A stretch of DNA of 13,000 bases from Candidatus Omnitrophota bacterium (GCA_023140095.1 JAGLMJ010000023.1:1-13000); one strand, 5' to 3'. Counted from the first letter of the stretch, positions 5,368 through 12,935 are shown. Notes: generated by a model not told the origin, from the letters alone. Program-made: numbers and translations.

Positions 5368-6123
5368 CTATTTCTTTCCAATAATCGGTTCCTTAAACCG
5401 GAGGTCAACGTATTTGACCTGTTTCATGTCCAACTTGCCATGGGATAAGACCACTCCCAAAACCTTGATCCTTCGTTCAATATTGTTCCGGTCAAGAATG
5501 ATCATCAGATCATTGGACAGCGTAAAATGGATCTTCGATAAGTTCTCGACGTTAATTGTATCGATCGAGTGCGAGGATAGGCTTTTCTCGGCGCGGAAAA
5601 GATTGGCGATCTTAAGAGCGATCTTGATGTCGGTCCCCCGAAACGGCATTCCCCGGACCAATTTTCGGTTGTCCGCCTTTATCCCGGTAATCAGCGGCAA
5701 GTCCTTATCCGCTTCTCCCTCTGTCGACAATACGACACCCTCATCATCTAAAGTGGCAACATGGGCTTTGACCCGTATTTGCGCAAAAGGGAACCGCTGC
5801 TTCGCGAGAACATCGATCCGGTTCGGGAAACGCTTCATCACCTTCAATTCGGAAGCCTGGGGATACTTGTAACTTAACCGGCGCTGGATAGCCTTGATGT
5901 CGATCTCAAAAATATTCTTACCGACGATATTCCTAAGATCCCGCTTATTAATGAATTGCAGAGAAGGATCAATAATGACAGACCGGATCCTAAAATATTC
6001 CGTATGACGGAAAAGATAGATCAATCCGCTGCTGATCCCAAAGCCGATACCGGCCACGAACAGGGTAATGAGGATAAACTTAATAATGAAGGGTTGTGTC
6101 TTTGATCTCTTTTTTTTTGCCAT
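5368..6123 (-). CDS. ftsQ: Cell division protein FtsQ (DivIB family)
   Basis: FtsQ is a bitopic inner-membrane protein whose periplasmic part binds FtsB/FtsL and regulates septal peptidoglycan synthesis. The 251-residue product has a short basic cytoplasmic tail (1-10, MAKKKRSKTQ), one TM segment (about 12-38), a POTRA domain (about 44-115, beginning YFRIRSVIID and containing the GKNIFEIDI and FPNRIDVLAKQR elements) and a beta domain ending in KYVDLRFKEPIIGKK, the typical FtsQ/DivIB end. The start lies inside ddl, with a 44-nt overlap; GGAA about 8 nt upstream is a weak ribosome site, so coupling to ddl translation is likely. Codons 2-5 contain a run of nine A residues shared by both reading frames. 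Confidence 0.9.
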   Translation of the reverse strand: MAKKKRSKTQPFIIKFILITLFVAGIGFGISSGLIYLFRHTEYFRIRSVIIDPSLQFINKRDLRNIVGKNIFEIDIKAIQRRLSYKYPQASELKVMKRFPNRIDVLAKQRFPFAQIRVKAHVATLDDEGVVLSTEGEADKDLPLITGIKADNRKLVRGMPFRGTDIKIALKIANLFRAEKSLSSHSIDTINVENLSKIHFTLSNDLMIILDRNNIERRIKVLGVVLSHGKLDMKQVKYVDLRFKEPIIGKK

Positions 6124-7060
6124 GAGCGAGTTCCATTAGTTGAAAACATAGTTGATCGAAACTTATCCCTTGCGCGAAAGCCGCCTTGGGCAGCAGGCTC
6201 ATCGACGTAAAACCGGGGATCGTATTGACTTCGAGAACATAATGTGCCTGATCGCGGTCGAGTATGAAATCGACTCTCGAAAAATCAGCGCACCCTAAAA
6301 CGTGATGGGCGCAAAGGGCCGTCCGTTTTAGATCGCGTGAAACATCTTCCGGTATCCCGGCCGGAACGATATAATCGGTCATTCCCTTTGTGTATTTCGC
6401 TTCGTAATCGAAAAATTTTCGTTTCGGACAGATCTCGACGACCGGCAATGCTTCTTGCCCGAGGATCCCGACCGTTAACTCTTTACCTTCGATATATCGT
6501 TCAAGCAATACCTTCGGGCCAAATTCCCGCGCGCATGTAATCGCGCTTCTCAGCTCTTGAGGGGTCATCGCTAAATGGATACCGATGCTCGACCCTTCGC
6601 ATGCCGGCTTAACAACGACAGGAAAGCCGCCTAGTTGCCGGACAACCGCGTCGATGTCGAGCTGATCGTCCCTGGATAAAGTAACATAAGAAGGAACATT
6701 GATGTTATTTTTCTTAAATAAATTTTGCGCTAAAGCCTTATCGATCGCCAAACGGCTCGCCTCAATACCGGATCCGGTGTACGGAATACTCATCTCCTCC
6801 AGAATCGACTGGATCGTGCCGTCTTCACCCAGATGCCCATGTAAGGCAATAAACGCGGCGTCTATACCGGCTTCTTCGATCACAGAGCGGATCTTCTTAT
6901 ATTCCCCGTCGAGAATATCCAACGCGATAATATCGCACCCCTGCCGAAGAAGGGCTTCCGTGATCGCCTTTCCCGACTTAAGCGAGATCTCGCGCTCGGA
7001 GGAAACCCCTCCCATTAAAACACCAACACGTCCGAATTGTTCTCTTGATGTGTCCATCAT
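6080..7060 (-). CDS. ddl: D-alanine--D-alanine ligase
   Basis: This enzyme joins two D-Ala using ATP, supplying the dipeptide for UDP-MurNAc-pentapeptide. The 326-residue ATP-grasp protein shows GGVSSERE (17-24), LHGHLGEDG (73-81), YTGSG (94-98), the KPACEGSSIG loop (151-160), LLERYI (185-190), FDYEAKYT (217-224), RVDF (262-265) and EVNTIPGFTSMSL (277-289), which holds the magnesium and substrate residues. Tyr at 223 in the EAKYT segment is the D-Ala-specific form rather than the Phe found in D-lactate ligases. Its ATG overlaps the murC stop (ATGA, 4 nt); a second ATG follows immediately. It overlaps ftsQ by 44 nt. murB, often present between murC and ddl, is not here. Confidence 0.96.
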   Translation of the reverse strand: MMDTSREQFGRVGVLMGGVSSEREISLKSGKAITEALLRQGCDIIALDILDGEYKKIRSVIEEAGIDAAFIALHGHLGEDGTIQSILEEMSIPYTGSGIEASRLAIDKALAQNLFKKNNINVPSYVTLSRDDQLDIDAVVRQLGGFPVVVKPACEGSSIGIHLAMTPQELRSAITCAREFGPKVLLERYIEGKELTVGILGQEALPVVEICPKRKFFDYEAKYTKGMTDYIVPAGIPEDVSRDLKRTALCAHHVLGCADFSRVDFILDRDQAHYVLEVNTIPGFTSMSLLPKAAFAQGISFDQLCFQLMELAHGKKKEIKDTTLHY

Positions 7061-8472
7061 GATACTTCCGCGGCCGCGGACCGCTTTTTCAAGGCCTCGG
7101 CAAGATCGTCGGCGATTGCGCCAACATCCCCGGCCCCTAAGGTCAAAACCAGATCCTGGGGCTTAACAACATCCAGCAAATGATCAATGATCTCTCCCTT
7201 CGGGATATAACAAACAGGCCTGTCCGTTATAGCCCGGATCTGTTCACACAACTTCTCAGCGGTCACTCCCTCAATGGGCTGCTCGCTGGCCGCGTAAATA
7301 TCGGTCACGATCAATTGATCGCTGTAAACTAAACTCTGGGCGAAGTCTTCCAGCAATCCCTTGACCCGCGAATAGCGGTGCGGCTGAAAGACCGCAATAA
7401 GCCCATTGGTTTCCCCGCCGGCGGTCATCTCCTGGACAGACCGCTTGAACAACTGCGCCGTTTCAAGGGTGGCCTTTATTTCCGTCGGGTGATGGGCATA
7501 ATCATCAATGACCCAAATGTCATCGACCCTTGATTTTAACTGAAACCGCCGCTGGACGCCCTTGTAGCTCTTGAGGCTTTCACAGATCGTGTCAAACTCG
7601 ATCGAAAGGCTTAAACCTAAGCTGATGCAAGCAAGGGCATTGGCGATATTATGCCGTCCGGGAATTTTTAGCAGAACCTGCCCGCGATCGACTCCGTCAA
7701 CAACACAATTAAACCTTGAATCAAAATGATCGAACTTGATATTGACGGCGCTAATATTGTTTTCCGGGGAGAATCCATATGTTTTAAAAGATTTCCCGCT
7801 CTCCTTGACCATGTTCAACAGGGGTTCGTCGTCGCCATAAGCTAATATTGTGCCGCCTTCTCTTGTTTTTCCGATAAACGCGCGGTACGCATCTAAAACA
7901 TTTTGCCAGTTATGATAATAATCAACATGCTCAAGGTCGACGTTTGTAATGATCGAATAATGCGGCCTAAAGCATAAGAACGACCCGTCACTTTCATCCA
8001 CCTCCGTCACAAAATATTTACCCTCGCCTAATTCCGCATGAGCGCGTGTTCCGTTAACGATCCCTCCAATGGCTGTCGTCGGCTGCAGGCCGGCTTCCTC
8101 CAGCAGATCGGCAGCCATCGACGTGGTCGTCGTCTTCCCGTGAGCGCCGGCAACCGTAATACCGATATATCCTTCCATGAGTTCCGCTAAAAACTTGGCT
8201 CTTTGTAAAACAGGGATCTTCTTTCTTTCCGCTTCGACTAATTCCGGATTATCATCACGGATCGCCGAAGAAAAAACAACGCAGTCGGCCCCCCCGATAT
8301 TCTCCCCGGCATGACCTGAAAAGATTTCGGCCCCTCTCGCTTTCAAGCGTTCCGTCATTGGGTTGCTGCGCAGGTCGGAGCCGCTGACACGATAGCCCTT
8401 ATCTAACGATAAGGCCGCTAAAGCGCCCATCCCGATACCGCCAATACCAATAAAATGATAATGCTTGCTCAT
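7057..8472 (-). CDS. murC: UDP-N-acetylmuramate--L-alanine ligase
   Basis: MurC adds L-Ala to UDP-MurNAc, the first amino acid of the peptidoglycan stem, in the cytoplasm. The 471-residue product has all three Mur ligase domains: a Rossmann-like N-terminal domain (HFIGIGGIGM, 6-15), the ATP P-loop AGAHGKTTTT (108-117), EVDESDGSF (157-165), NVDLEHVDYY (177-186), IPGRHNIANA (270-279), RRFQ (308-311), DDYAHHPTEI (323-332) and FQPHRYSR (362-369), with TLGAGD near the end. Length is standard. An AGGAA about 8 nt upstream of the ATG is a plausible ribosome site. An imperfect-palindrome repeat lies in the 97-nt gap to the upstream peptidase gene; its outer end (TATAGCCAACATTGTC on the minus strand) lies within 20-30 nt of the start. 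It overlaps ddl by 4 nt. Confidence 0.97.
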   Translation of the reverse strand: MSKHYHFIGIGGIGMGALAALSLDKGYRVSGSDLRSNPMTERLKARGAEIFSGHAGENIGGADCVVFSSAIRDDNPELVEAERKKIPVLQRAKFLAELMEGYIGITVAGAHGKTTTTSMAADLLEEAGLQPTTAIGGIVNGTRAHAELGEGKYFVTEVDESDGSFLCFRPHYSIITNVDLEHVDYYHNWQNVLDAYRAFIGKTREGGTILAYGDDEPLLNMVKESGKSFKTYGFSPENNISAVNIKFDHFDSRFNCVVDGVDRGQVLLKIPGRHNIANALACISLGLSLSIEFDTICESLKSYKGVQRRFQLKSRVDDIWVIDDYAHHPTEIKATLETAQLFKRSVQEMTAGGETNGLIAVFQPHRYSRVKGLLEDFAQSLVYSDQLIVTDIYAASEQPIEGVTAEKLCEQIRAITDRPVCYIPKGEIIDHLLDVVKPQDLVLTLGAGDVGAIADDLAEALKKRSAAAEVS

Positions 8473-8492
8473 GCTCTAATTCCTATCGGACA

Positions 8493-8563
8493 ATGTTGGC
8501 TATAAGCTTTAAGCTATAATTATCCTCTATCACCTGGTATAGCTTAAGGCTTACAGCTTACAT
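8493..8563. repeat. Imperfect-palindrome repeat, copy A (between peptidase gene and murC)
   Basis: The arms GCTATAAGCTTTAAGCTATA (8499-8518) and TATAGCTTAAGGCTTACAGC (8538-8557) are reverse complements with two mismatches, and similarity continues outward to ATGT...ACAT (8493-8563). The loop (8519-8537) is ATTATCCTCTATCACCTGG. The left outer segment GACAATGTTGGCTATAAGCT (8489-8508) is identical to 10426-10445 of copy B. No terminator-type U-run follows the stem on the minus strand. Confidence 0.75.
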
Positions 8564-8569
8564 CCTTTT

Positions 8570-9361
8570 TTACTCGTTTTTTAAATACTTAACCCACGCG
8601 TCGTTGAGGTCATCGACATTTTTAAACCGCACGTACACCGAATCAACCGCCCAGGAAAACGGCTTGCCGTCTTTTAACTTCCGGCATAGGCGGACAAACT
8701 TCTGCTCGCCAAACTCGTTGATCATAAAATTAACGACACTGGCCGACTCTGCGTAAAAAAGTTTGACGAGGGCCATGTTCGTTCGGGCTCTCACCCGCAT
8801 AAGGGACAACTCGTTTAAAGGCTTAAATGTGCCGTCTTCGATCGCCTTGCGGACCAGATCATGCGAGCCCCATCGCTTAGCTTTTTCCTGATACATGGCG
8901 ACCCCCTCCTCAAACCAGGCGGGAACCATCGCCTTAAATCCCACAAATTCACGGAATATGATATGCCCAAGTTCGTGCGGCAGGGTTGAGTCGAAAAAAC
9001 CATGGGCGGAAGGAAAAGTGCGGATCAATTTGAACTTCGGCGAGGCCGCGCCAGACGACCAACCGGCTTGTTTGCTGGATTCGACATAATCCTTCATGTC
9101 GTCATAGATATAGATTTTGGCCCGTTCATCCCAGTTCCACCCTTTATACCGCGTAAACCCAAGATTCCTTGTGATCTCGACATAATACTGTTCAGCCGTT
9201 CGCTCGACGGTCTGGACAAAATCGAACGGGGCCTTTTTATAATAGATAATAAAATGCTGGCGCTTATGTTCTTTCCACTCTCGCGCGCAGGCAGAAGACC
9301 CCATAAACGCAAAAGCAAAAAGAATGATTGCAATGACCTTTAACTTCATTGTGCCAAACAT
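8570..9361 (-). CDS. Putative secreted zinc metallopeptidase (peptidase MA-like gluzincin)
   Basis: The 263-residue product has an N-terminal signal sequence (hydrophobic core about 8-21, then GSSACA|RE, which fits a signal peptidase I AXA site; the Cys is not in a good lipobox), so it is probably periplasmic. The zinc motif HELGH lies at 129-133 (H129, E130, H133), followed by WFEEGVAMY (149-157), where E152 would be the third zinc ligand, as in gluzincins of the peptidase MA superfamily. The C-terminal half (190-263) is helical and resembles the region after the active site in that group. AGGAGG lies 4 nt before the ATG at 9361; an internal ATG at residue 5 overlaps the murG stop. The substrate is unknown. 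Its position between murG and murC suggests envelope remodelling or quality control at division, but this is inference. Confidence 0.8.
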   Translation of the reverse strand: MFGTMKLKVIAIILFAFAFMGSSACAREWKEHKRQHFIIYYKKAPFDFVQTVERTAEQYYVEITRNLGFTRYKGWNWDERAKIYIYDDMKDYVESSKQAGWSSGAASPKFKLIRTFPSAHGFFDSTLPHELGHIIFREFVGFKAMVPAWFEEGVAMYQEKAKRWGSHDLVRKAIEDGTFKPLNELSLMRVRARTNMALVKLFYAESASVVNFMINEFGEQKFVRLCRKLKDGKPFSWAVDSVYVRFKNVDDLNDAWVKYLKNE

Positions 9362-10410
9362 AGCGCCTCCTGTACTAGTCTTTCAACCGCATCGGGAAAA
9401 CAAACATCGGCCAACTTCTTAGTTGTATCCCGGCTATCGAATACCGTTAAGATCGTTTCGCTAAGCCTTGAGGCCGAGAAGTCCTTATCTTTGATCAATT
9501 GAGCGGCACCAGCGTCGCACAAAACAGACGCATTTTCTTTTTGATGCCCATAGGCGTGAGGATAAGGAATAAAAATTGCCGGTAACTTAAACCTGATTAT
9601 TTCGCTGACAGTAACAGCTCCTGCCCTGGAAATAACCAGATCGGAAATATGATAGGCCTTTTCCATCTTATCTAAAAAATCAAATAACGCAAAGGGTATT
9701 CCCAATTGATTATACCGGTCCTGGAGCTTTTGGTGATCCTGCCCTCCGGATATATGGATCACCTGAAAATCCAGTTGTTCCCTTAAACTTCCGGCTGTTT
9801 CAATAAAGACTTCGTTAATGCGCCGGCTTCCCTGGCTTCCGCCAAAGACCAGGATCGTGCGTTTCCCCTCTTTCAATTGAAATTCACTGAGAATAGCCGT
9901 CCGGTCGGCGTCATCTTTGGGGAGATGGCACGGACATCCGGTCAAGACCGTCTTTTTGGGATCGAAATACCGTTCGCTCTTTTGAAAACTGACCGCGATC
10001 TTTTGGACGAACTTCGCTAACAGCGCATTCGCCCGGCCGGGAACCACGTTCTGTTCATGGATCAGCGCCGGGCACCTTAAAACAACCGCGGATAAAACAA
10101 CCGGAAAGGCGCCGTATCCCCCAAAGCCAAGGACAGCGTCGGGCCTGAATTTCTTTAATGACCTGAAGGATCGAAACACGGCCTTGATCATGCGCACCGC
10201 CGAGACAACCTTACCCCTAAACGAGGCGCCGACAAAACCCTTCGCCCCAACCTCCTCGAAGGTAAAGCCGCTTTTTTGTATTTGTTTCCGGCCACGGGTA
10301 AAAGACCCAAGAAACAGGATATCATTGCCCGCGCGCTTAAGTTCCTTGGCAACCCTTAGCGCCGGAAAAAGATGCCCTCCTGTTCCGCCTGTGGCAATAA
10401 TGAATTTCAT
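9346..10410 (-). CDS. murG: UDP-GlcNAc--lipid I GlcNAc transferase MurG
   Basis: MurG is the peripheral inner-membrane GT-B (GT28) enzyme that adds GlcNAc to lipid I to form lipid II. The 354-residue product shows the N-terminal glycine loop GGTGGHLFPA (8-17), GFGGYGAFP (95-103), HEQN (118-121), GGSQGS (190-195), the UDP-GlcNAc segment SRAGAVTVSEI (261-271) and PYPHAYGHQKENA (282-294). One family signature is altered: where most MurG have TGNPVR, this protein has TGCPCH (157-162), losing the usual Asn and Arg. The start at 10410 has an AAGGGTG ribosome site about 8 nt upstream. It overlaps the downstream peptidase gene by 16 nt. A repeat element occupies the 97-nt gap to ftsW. Confidence 0.95.
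   Translation of the reverse strand: MKFIIATGGTGGHLFPALRVAKELKRAGNDILFLGSFTRGRKQIQKSGFTFEEVGAKGFVGASFRGKVVSAVRMIKAVFRSFRSLKKFRPDAVLGFGGYGAFPVVLSAVVLRCPALIHEQNVVPGRANALLAKFVQKIAVSFQKSERYFDPKKTVLTGCPCHLPKDDADRTAILSEFQLKEGKRTILVFGGSQGSRRINEVFIETAGSLREQLDFQVIHISGGQDHQKLQDRYNQLGIPFALFDFLDKMEKAYHISDLVISRAGAVTVSEIIRFKLPAIFIPYPHAYGHQKENASVLCDAGAAQLIKDKDFSASRLSETILTVFDSRDTTKKLADVCFPDAVERLVQEALCLAQ
9366..9371 (-). promoter_or_regulatory. Shine-Dalgarno choosing the upstream ATG of the peptidase gene
   Basis: A perfect AGGAGG lies 4 nt before the ATG at 9361 and 16 nt before the alternative ATG at 9349. The first is slightly close and the second too far, so 9361 is preferred. The site lies inside the murG coding sequence. 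Confidence 0.55.
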
Positions 10411-10429
10411 GAGAAAGCACCCTTAGACA

Positions 10430-10512
10430 ATGTTGGCTATAAGCTATAAGTCTTAAGCTATACCTGGTTGTAGGAGATAATTATAGCTTACGGCTTAAAG
10501 CTTACAGCTATA
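10430..10512. repeat. Imperfect-palindrome repeat, copy B (between ftsW and murG)
   Basis: The left arm (10436-10462, GCTATAAGCTATAAG then TCTTAAGCTATA) and right arm (10482-10508) are imperfect reverse complements over about 27 bp with four mismatches. The outer left end is identical over 20 nt to copy A. The core (10459-10485), however, matches the copy A core (8515-8541) only when reverse-complemented (22 of 27 positions), so the loop is inverted relative to the flanks. The end of the right arm contains the ftsW stop codon (TAG, 10508-10510). Confidence 0.75.
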
Positions 10513-11596
10513 AATCTTGTATCCTCGAGATATTCAACAATAACGCGACCGCGATCATGTTAAAAATTAAGGATGACCCTCCATAGCTTATGAACGGAAG
10601 AGGCAACCCTTTCGTCGGGAAAGCCCCGATGCTCACACCAATGTTCACAACGGCCTGAAGTCCGATCATCACAACAATGCCAAAAGCCAAATAATAGCCA
10701 AAGGGATCCACTGTCCTCTTGGCAATGCGCGCGCCCTGCCAAATAAGAGCCGCGAACAAAACAACCACGGCAAGCGTTCCCAACAAGCCCAATTCCTCAC
10801 CGATGATCGAAAGAATAAAATCGGTATGGGCCGCCGGAAGATAAAAAAGTTTCTGAACGCTTTTACCCAGGCCGACCCCGAAAACGCCCCCTGATCCCAA
10901 AGCGATCTGGGATTGCGATAACTGAAAACCGATTCCCGCCGCGTCTTCCCAGGGATTGAGAAACGCGATAATTCTTTTCAGCCGATAAGGAACGCTGACA
11001 ACTAAGAAAAATAAGACGGGCATGGTCAACAATGCCAGGATACCAATATGCAAGATCCTTGCCCCGGCCGTGAACATCATAATAAGGATGATCACCGCGA
11101 TCAGCAAAGAATTGCCTAAGTCCGGCTGCTTAACGATCAGCAGGCAAAGAAGGCACAAAATAATAATGAGCGGCAGAAAACCTTCCAGGAAATTCTTGAT
11201 CTTGTTCTGCTTGCGCGCCAGGAAATCAGCGACATAAACCAATACGGCCAGTTTGGCAAATTCGGAAGGCTGAAAATGAAACGGCCCTATACTAAACCAA
11301 CGTCGAGCTCCGGAGATCTTTCTTCCAATGCCCGGAATGAGAACAAGAACGAGCAAGGCAATGACAATAAGAAGAAGCGGCTTTGCAGCCGCTCTGAGGT
11401 CCCGGTAATCAAAAGCCATGACGCATAAGACGGCCATCAAACCGATCAACAAAAACAACAAATGCCTGCTTAGAAAATAGGTCTTATCCCCCAATTCCTG
11501 AAGCGCGTAAATGCCGCTTGAACTGTAGATCATTGTGATCCCGAGGCTGATAAGAAGAGTAACAATAACCGCTATAGATATTCGGATGTCGCGCAT
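10508..11596 (-). CDS. ftsW: Septal peptidoglycan glycosyltransferase FtsW (SEDS family)
   Basis: FtsW polymerises lipid II into glycan strands at the septum together with a class B PBP. The 362-residue product is strongly hydrophobic, with about ten TM segments, and carries SEDS signatures: SGARRWFSIG (95-104), FQPSEFAKL (108-116), KQPDLGNSLL (156-165), PWEDAAGIGFQLSQSQIALGSGG (215-237), the catalytic-loop AHTDFILSIIGEE (256-268; D259 is the expected catalytic Asp) and LPLPFISYGGSS (331-342). FtsW rather than RodA is favoured by the dcw position between murD and murG and by the PFISYGGSS form. Its ATG is separated from the murD stop by 1 nt with no clear Shine-Dalgarno, so translation is probably coupled. 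The stop codon lies within the repeat that separates it from murG. Confidence 0.95.
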   Translation of the reverse strand: MRDIRISIAVIVTLLISLGITMIYSSSGIYALQELGDKTYFLSRHLLFLLIGLMAVLCVMAFDYRDLRAAAKPLLLIVIALLVLVLIPGIGRKISGARRWFSIGPFHFQPSEFAKLAVLVYVADFLARKQNKIKNFLEGFLPLIIILCLLCLLIVKQPDLGNSLLIAVIILIMMFTAGARILHIGILALLTMPVLFFLVVSVPYRLKRIIAFLNPWEDAAGIGFQLSQSQIALGSGGVFGVGLGKSVQKLFYLPAAHTDFILSIIGEELGLLGTLAVVVLFAALIWQGARIAKRTVDPFGYYLAFGIVVMIGLQAVVNIGVSIGAFPTKGLPLPFISYGGSSLIFNMIAVALLLNISRIQDL

Positions 11597-11597
11597 A

Positions 11598-12908
11598 TTA
11601 TTCTAATTGATGGACAATTTCTTTAAACACACGGCCGCGGTGCTCAAAATCGGTGAACATATCAAAACTAGCGCACATCGGGCTTAAAAGGACACAATCC
11701 CCTTCGGACGCGCTTTGCCTCGCCCTGATAACAGCATCCTCCAACCCCTCACATTCTTCGAAGCCGGTCAATGCGTCAAAGGCCTGCCGGATCTTCTGCC
11801 TCGCCTCGCCTATGGCATAGATCTTCTTCACCTTCTGCCGCACAGGTCCCGCCAGGAGGGAGAAATCAATATTCTTGTCCCTTCCGCCGCAGATCATCAG
11901 AACCGGCCGGTCAATGCTTCGCAGTGCCCACCTAGCCGCTTCAACCGTCGTTGCCTTGGAATCATTGATGAAATCAATGCCGTTAAGATCGCGCACCTTC
12001 TCTAACCGGTGTTCGACCCCTTTGAATCCTTTAAAAACTTCCCGACAGCGTTCTTTATTGACGCCGAGGATCCGCCCGACTTCCAAAGCAGCTGAATGAT
12101 TGGGATCCGTGCTTTCTTCATCATCCGACGGAGAATCAAAAAAAACCACTTGAGACCTTACTTCCGGCGCCAGGCCTTTCAACTGCGAATCATGATAATT
12201 CAGAACGGTAAAATCATCCGGCTCCTGGTTTACAAAGATCCTCTTTTTCGCCTGCAAATATTCCTGAATGTCCTTATGCCGGTCAAGGTGATTCCGGCTG
12301 AAATTCAATATAACCGCGATGTGCGGCTTAAACCCCGCAACCCTCAGGCCATTATCCGGATGCGTCCTGAACGTCGAGTCAGGATCAAGAACGGATTCCA
12401 ATTGGAAGGAACTTGTCTCTAGAACGACGCAATCTTTATCGTCGAGATCAAGAACGAACTCCGAGAAAGGAAAACCAACGTTTCCGCATAAGCACACCTT
12501 GTAACCGCCATGCTCAAGAATATCCCGGATAAGCGTTGCGACGGTGGTCTTGCCATTGCTCCCTGTCACAGCAATGATCGGCTTCGCACAAAATTGCGCG
12601 GCAAACTCGATCTCCCCTAAGACAGGGATTCCCTTATCTCTAGCCCACACAACAGGCAGCGCGTCAAAGCGTACGCCCGGGCTTAAGACCACCAGGCCCC
12701 CCTCCTCGATAAATTCTTGCGTATGGCCGTTAAATTCTGAGGCAATATCGTGGTCAAACGCCCAGCCTTTAAATTCTTCCGTTAAACAACTCTCCGGCCC
12801 CTGCTCGGAAATTCCCGCTTTTCCGTTTAAAGAAGTGACGAGCCTTGCCAACGCCATTCCGCTTCGTCTTCCCCCGATAATAACAATTTTTTTACCTGCT
12901 ATGTCCAT
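11598..12908 (-). CDS. murD: UDP-N-acetylmuramoylalanine--D-glutamate ligase
   Basis: MurD adds D-Glu to UDP-MurNAc-L-Ala. The 436-residue product has the N-terminal domain with VVLSPGV (73-79), P-loop TGSNGKTT (115-122), GNVG (142-145), LETSSFQLE (163-171), NHLDRH (206-211), EHRLEKV (299-305), NDSKATT (315-321), GGRDKNIDFS and LSPMCASFDMF, so function is likely retained. Two oddities: about 17 extra residues after SSFQLE (about 176-192), and a central domain that appears about 25-30 residues short around 258-272, where the usual LxGxHNxxNxxAA motif is replaced by STDPNHSAALE. In E. coli MurD that motif contributes nucleotide-binding Asn residues. The position usually occupied by TPDHLDRH reads SRNHLDRH. 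AAAGG about 8 nt upstream supports the ATG at 12908. It follows mraY by 27 nt and precedes ftsW by 1 nt. Confidence 0.94.
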   Translation of the reverse strand: MDIAGKKIVIIGGRRSGMALARLVTSLNGKAGISEQGPESCLTEEFKGWAFDHDIASEFNGHTQEFIEEGGLVVLSPGVRFDALPVVWARDKGIPVLGEIEFAAQFCAKPIIAVTGSNGKTTVATLIRDILEHGGYKVCLCGNVGFPFSEFVLDLDDKDCVVLETSSFQLESVLDPDSTFRTHPDNGLRVAGFKPHIAVILNFSRNHLDRHKDIQEYLQAKKRIFVNQEPDDFTVLNYHDSQLKGLAPEVRSQVVFFDSPSDDEESTDPNHSAALEVGRILGVNKERCREVFKGFKGVEHRLEKVRDLNGIDFINDSKATTVEAARWALRSIDRPVLMICGGRDKNIDFSLLAGPVRQKVKKIYAIGEARQKIRQAFDALTGFEECEGLEDAVIRARQSASEGDCVLLSPMCASFDMFTDFEHRGRVFKEIVHQLE

Positions 12909-12935
12909 TGGATATAACCTTTCCTTCCAGAGATG

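Noticed and set aside
5414..5872. 152-codon plus-strand open frame
   Set aside because: It is antisense to ftsQ, with no RBS and no recognisable domain; composition reflects the opposite strand.
6699..7166. 155-codon plus-strand open frame
   Set aside because: It is antisense to ddl and murC, rich in Arg/Ser/Pro as typical of antisense translation.
8489..10445. Repeats A and B as a CRISPR array or riboswitch
   Set aside because: There are two isolated copies 1.9 kb apart with variable loops; no spacer pattern, and no known riboswitch core that I can recognise.
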